Part shown: positions 62,457 through 64,000 of the stretch, in pieces
Layout: every line of letters begins with the position of its first letter
How positions within the stretch are numbered: the stretch's first letter is position 1
NCBI RefSeq assembly: GCF_000227135.1
Contig: NC_018261.1
Coordinates: 784,840 to 848,839, forward strand
Length of the DNA stretch: 64,000 nt
From: Leishmania donovani
Lineage: Eukaryota; Euglenozoa; Kinetoplastea; Trypanosomatida; Trypanosomatidae
Direction of reading: 5' to 3'
Made by a program: the position numbers and the translations under genes
Notes under the pieces: model-generated
What the model was told of the DNA's origin: nothing
The model's input: the letters and a program-made list of their open reading frames with translations, nothing else
Database searches by the model: none

Positions 62457-62768
62457 AGCGGTAAGCATCACTCTGGCCTCTTCCTGTGTCAAGGGGACTG
62501 AACACTGGAAAGCCCCGTCGAGGTGTCCCTATCCTTCAACGTAGACAAAAAAGTGAAGAAAAACGACAAAAAAGAAAGAGAGCTCCTAACAAGGGCGAAA
62601 GTCCGGTAAGAAAGAGGAGCACCGACATACATAGCGGCAGTGGCGGTGGAAGTGTGCGGGTATGGAGGAGGGGCTGGCGACATGAAGTGCATGCATGTGA
62701 AAGAAGCCTCGCAGCGTTTTACAGGCGCAGGAACAACCGCAAAAGCGACACTCACACGCTGAGAGTGA
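62457..62768 (+). repeat. Right copy of a 312-nt duplicate across a 99-N gap
   Basis: Same as 62046-62357. Sequence continues uniquely after 62768. Confidence 0.85.
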
Positions 62769-64000
62769 GAGAGTATGCTTTCTTGTGTGTGTGCGTGTGT
62801 GACCCAGAAGACGACATCTACCGTGATGAGGGGTTCTACACGAGCGACGAAGGGAGAAGAGGAAGGGGCACAAAGGAAAAGTCAAGGACAAGAGGGCAAA
62901 AAAAAAACGAATAGAAGGAAAAAAAAATATCGTCAAAGTGTGGTAGCGAGTAGCAGCAAAACAAACAAGGAAGCGATCGTCACGGCAGCCAGAGTCAGCA
63001 CAGAAAGCGAGAAACAGAGTTGGGGAGATCCGAAAAGAAAAAAAAGACAAGGAAGAGGCAAGAGGCAGGAGGCAGGAGGCAGGAGGCAGGGAGACGTGTT
63101 ACCCCATACGCCGGCTTTCATCCCTGACGTTTTGTGTTCGCCGTCTTTTGTTTTTTTTTTCGGATGCGGAGAGCGTTCTCGTTGGCAAATTCTCATCCTG
63201 CTACTCGATTCCCTCTTATGCACCACTGTTGGCACCACAGCCACGAAGAATGCCACGTATAGACAGCAAAGAGAATAGAAAAAGAAGCGAACACACGAAA
63301 AAAAAAATTCAAACAACAAAGAGAGGCGAATTTTCGCCTCAGTCAAACACCTCACGGTGCCATGCTCCCCTCGCTCCACCGTCCTGTCTGTTACTTCGTC
63401 GTCGTTCGACCGTATAGAATGCGAAGAGGCAACACGGAAAGCCGCAACAGAGGCACGACGCGCACATAAACAGCTACATAAAGGGAGAAAAGAGTCACAG
63501 GAAAGCGCTCAGTATATTACTCCTCTTTGCCTTTTATTCAACTAGGACGTGCGTTCTGCCAAGGTGGGGCGATGCAGATGAGCACTCTGCACTCCTCTCC
63601 GGCAGAACCCCCTCCCTGTCGCCCTGTTTCGTTCGCCATCCGTTTTCCTTCGTCTTCTGCCGCCGACATGAGCTTGCACGTTTGTATGCTTCCTCGAGTT
63701 CATGACTATGCACCTCCCCCGCTGCAATTATGCTGCAGTGGTGATGCACAGCTCCTTCCTTTTCGGAGGGAGGGGGGGGGTGCTTCCGCGCCTTGGACTT
63801 CATCGGGGGCACCAGATCAGGCTCCACCATACACGCGAAAGGAAGGAACAGCGAAACCTTTGGAAGAGGAGCGAGGTTGGCGTGGGTAGGATGCACTGCC
63901 ACACACACACGCCTACAGGCGAACAGGCAAGAGCACATACTGTAGAGAAGAGGGGGGCGAGTATCCGCAGGCCACTCCAGCGACCAGAGGCGCATGCAGG

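Larger units (their letters stand above)
58888..64000. other. 5 kb gene-poor region
   Basis: No gene on either strand passes inspection. From 58.9 to 61.4 kb the plus strand is purine-rich with A-runs and CA/GT, AT and GAAGG simple repeats (GT run about 60164-60192, AT run about 60934-60952). From 61.4 to 62.8 kb it holds a SIDER-like repeat and two 99-N gaps. 62.8-64 kb is again A-rich with a GGCAGGA array near 63058-63092. It may be long UTR, or it may approach a transcription start or strand-switch region beyond the window. Confidence 0.5.

Overview
The window is kinetoplastid nuclear DNA, almost certainly Leishmania or a close relative. The evidence is gene organisation and content. Fourteen intron-less protein genes lie end to end on the minus strand. 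They are separated by 0.9-4.3 kb spacers full of T-tracts followed by AG (read on the minus strand), the layout expected of a polycistronic unit processed by spliced-leader trans-splicing. From memory, a PERK-type eIF2-alpha kinase, a third SIR2-related protein, a bacterial-type cardiolipin synthase and a NEDD8-like modifier lie together in trypanosomatids (T. brucei chromosome 4, Leishmania chromosome 34). I cannot fix the species.

In the direction of transcription (high to low coordinates): a gene-poor 5 kb leader (58.9-64 kb) with a SIDER-like repeat and two gap-flanking pseudo-duplications; a 1545-aa probable helical-repeat protein; OGG1 8-oxoguanine glycosylase; a 491-aa coiled-coil protein; a PERK-like eIF2-alpha kinase; a 4.2 kb spacer holding one copy of a 1 kb GC-rich repeat; a CobB/SIRT5-type sirtuin (SIR2RP3); a small DoxX-like membrane protein; a NEDD8-like modifier; a Tim17-like four-pass protein; cardiolipin synthase; a second, nearly identical copy of the 1 kb repeat; a 1013-aa probable mitochondrial protein with tandem modules; a MEK-like MAP kinase kinase; a 1958-aa coiled-coil protein; a 316-aa hypothetical protein; a possible 33-aa mini-gene; and an FtsX/MacB-like permease.

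There is no operon in the bacterial sense: the genes share transcription, not necessarily function. Even so, the 13.8 kb block between the two 1 kb direct repeats is enriched in likely mitochondrial functions (cardiolipin synthesis, Tim17-like membrane protein, sirtuin). It is also laid out so that recombination between the repeats could excise or amplify it. PERK and the MAP kinase kinase are signalling proteins, and OGG1 is base-excision repair.

Five N-gaps are present. Three are exactly 99 N and each is flanked by the same sequence on both sides, so those 'tandem repeats' are most simply un-merged contig ends. The other two (485 and 385 N) look like size-estimated gaps. No tRNA, rRNA, CRISPR array or virus-like gene was seen.
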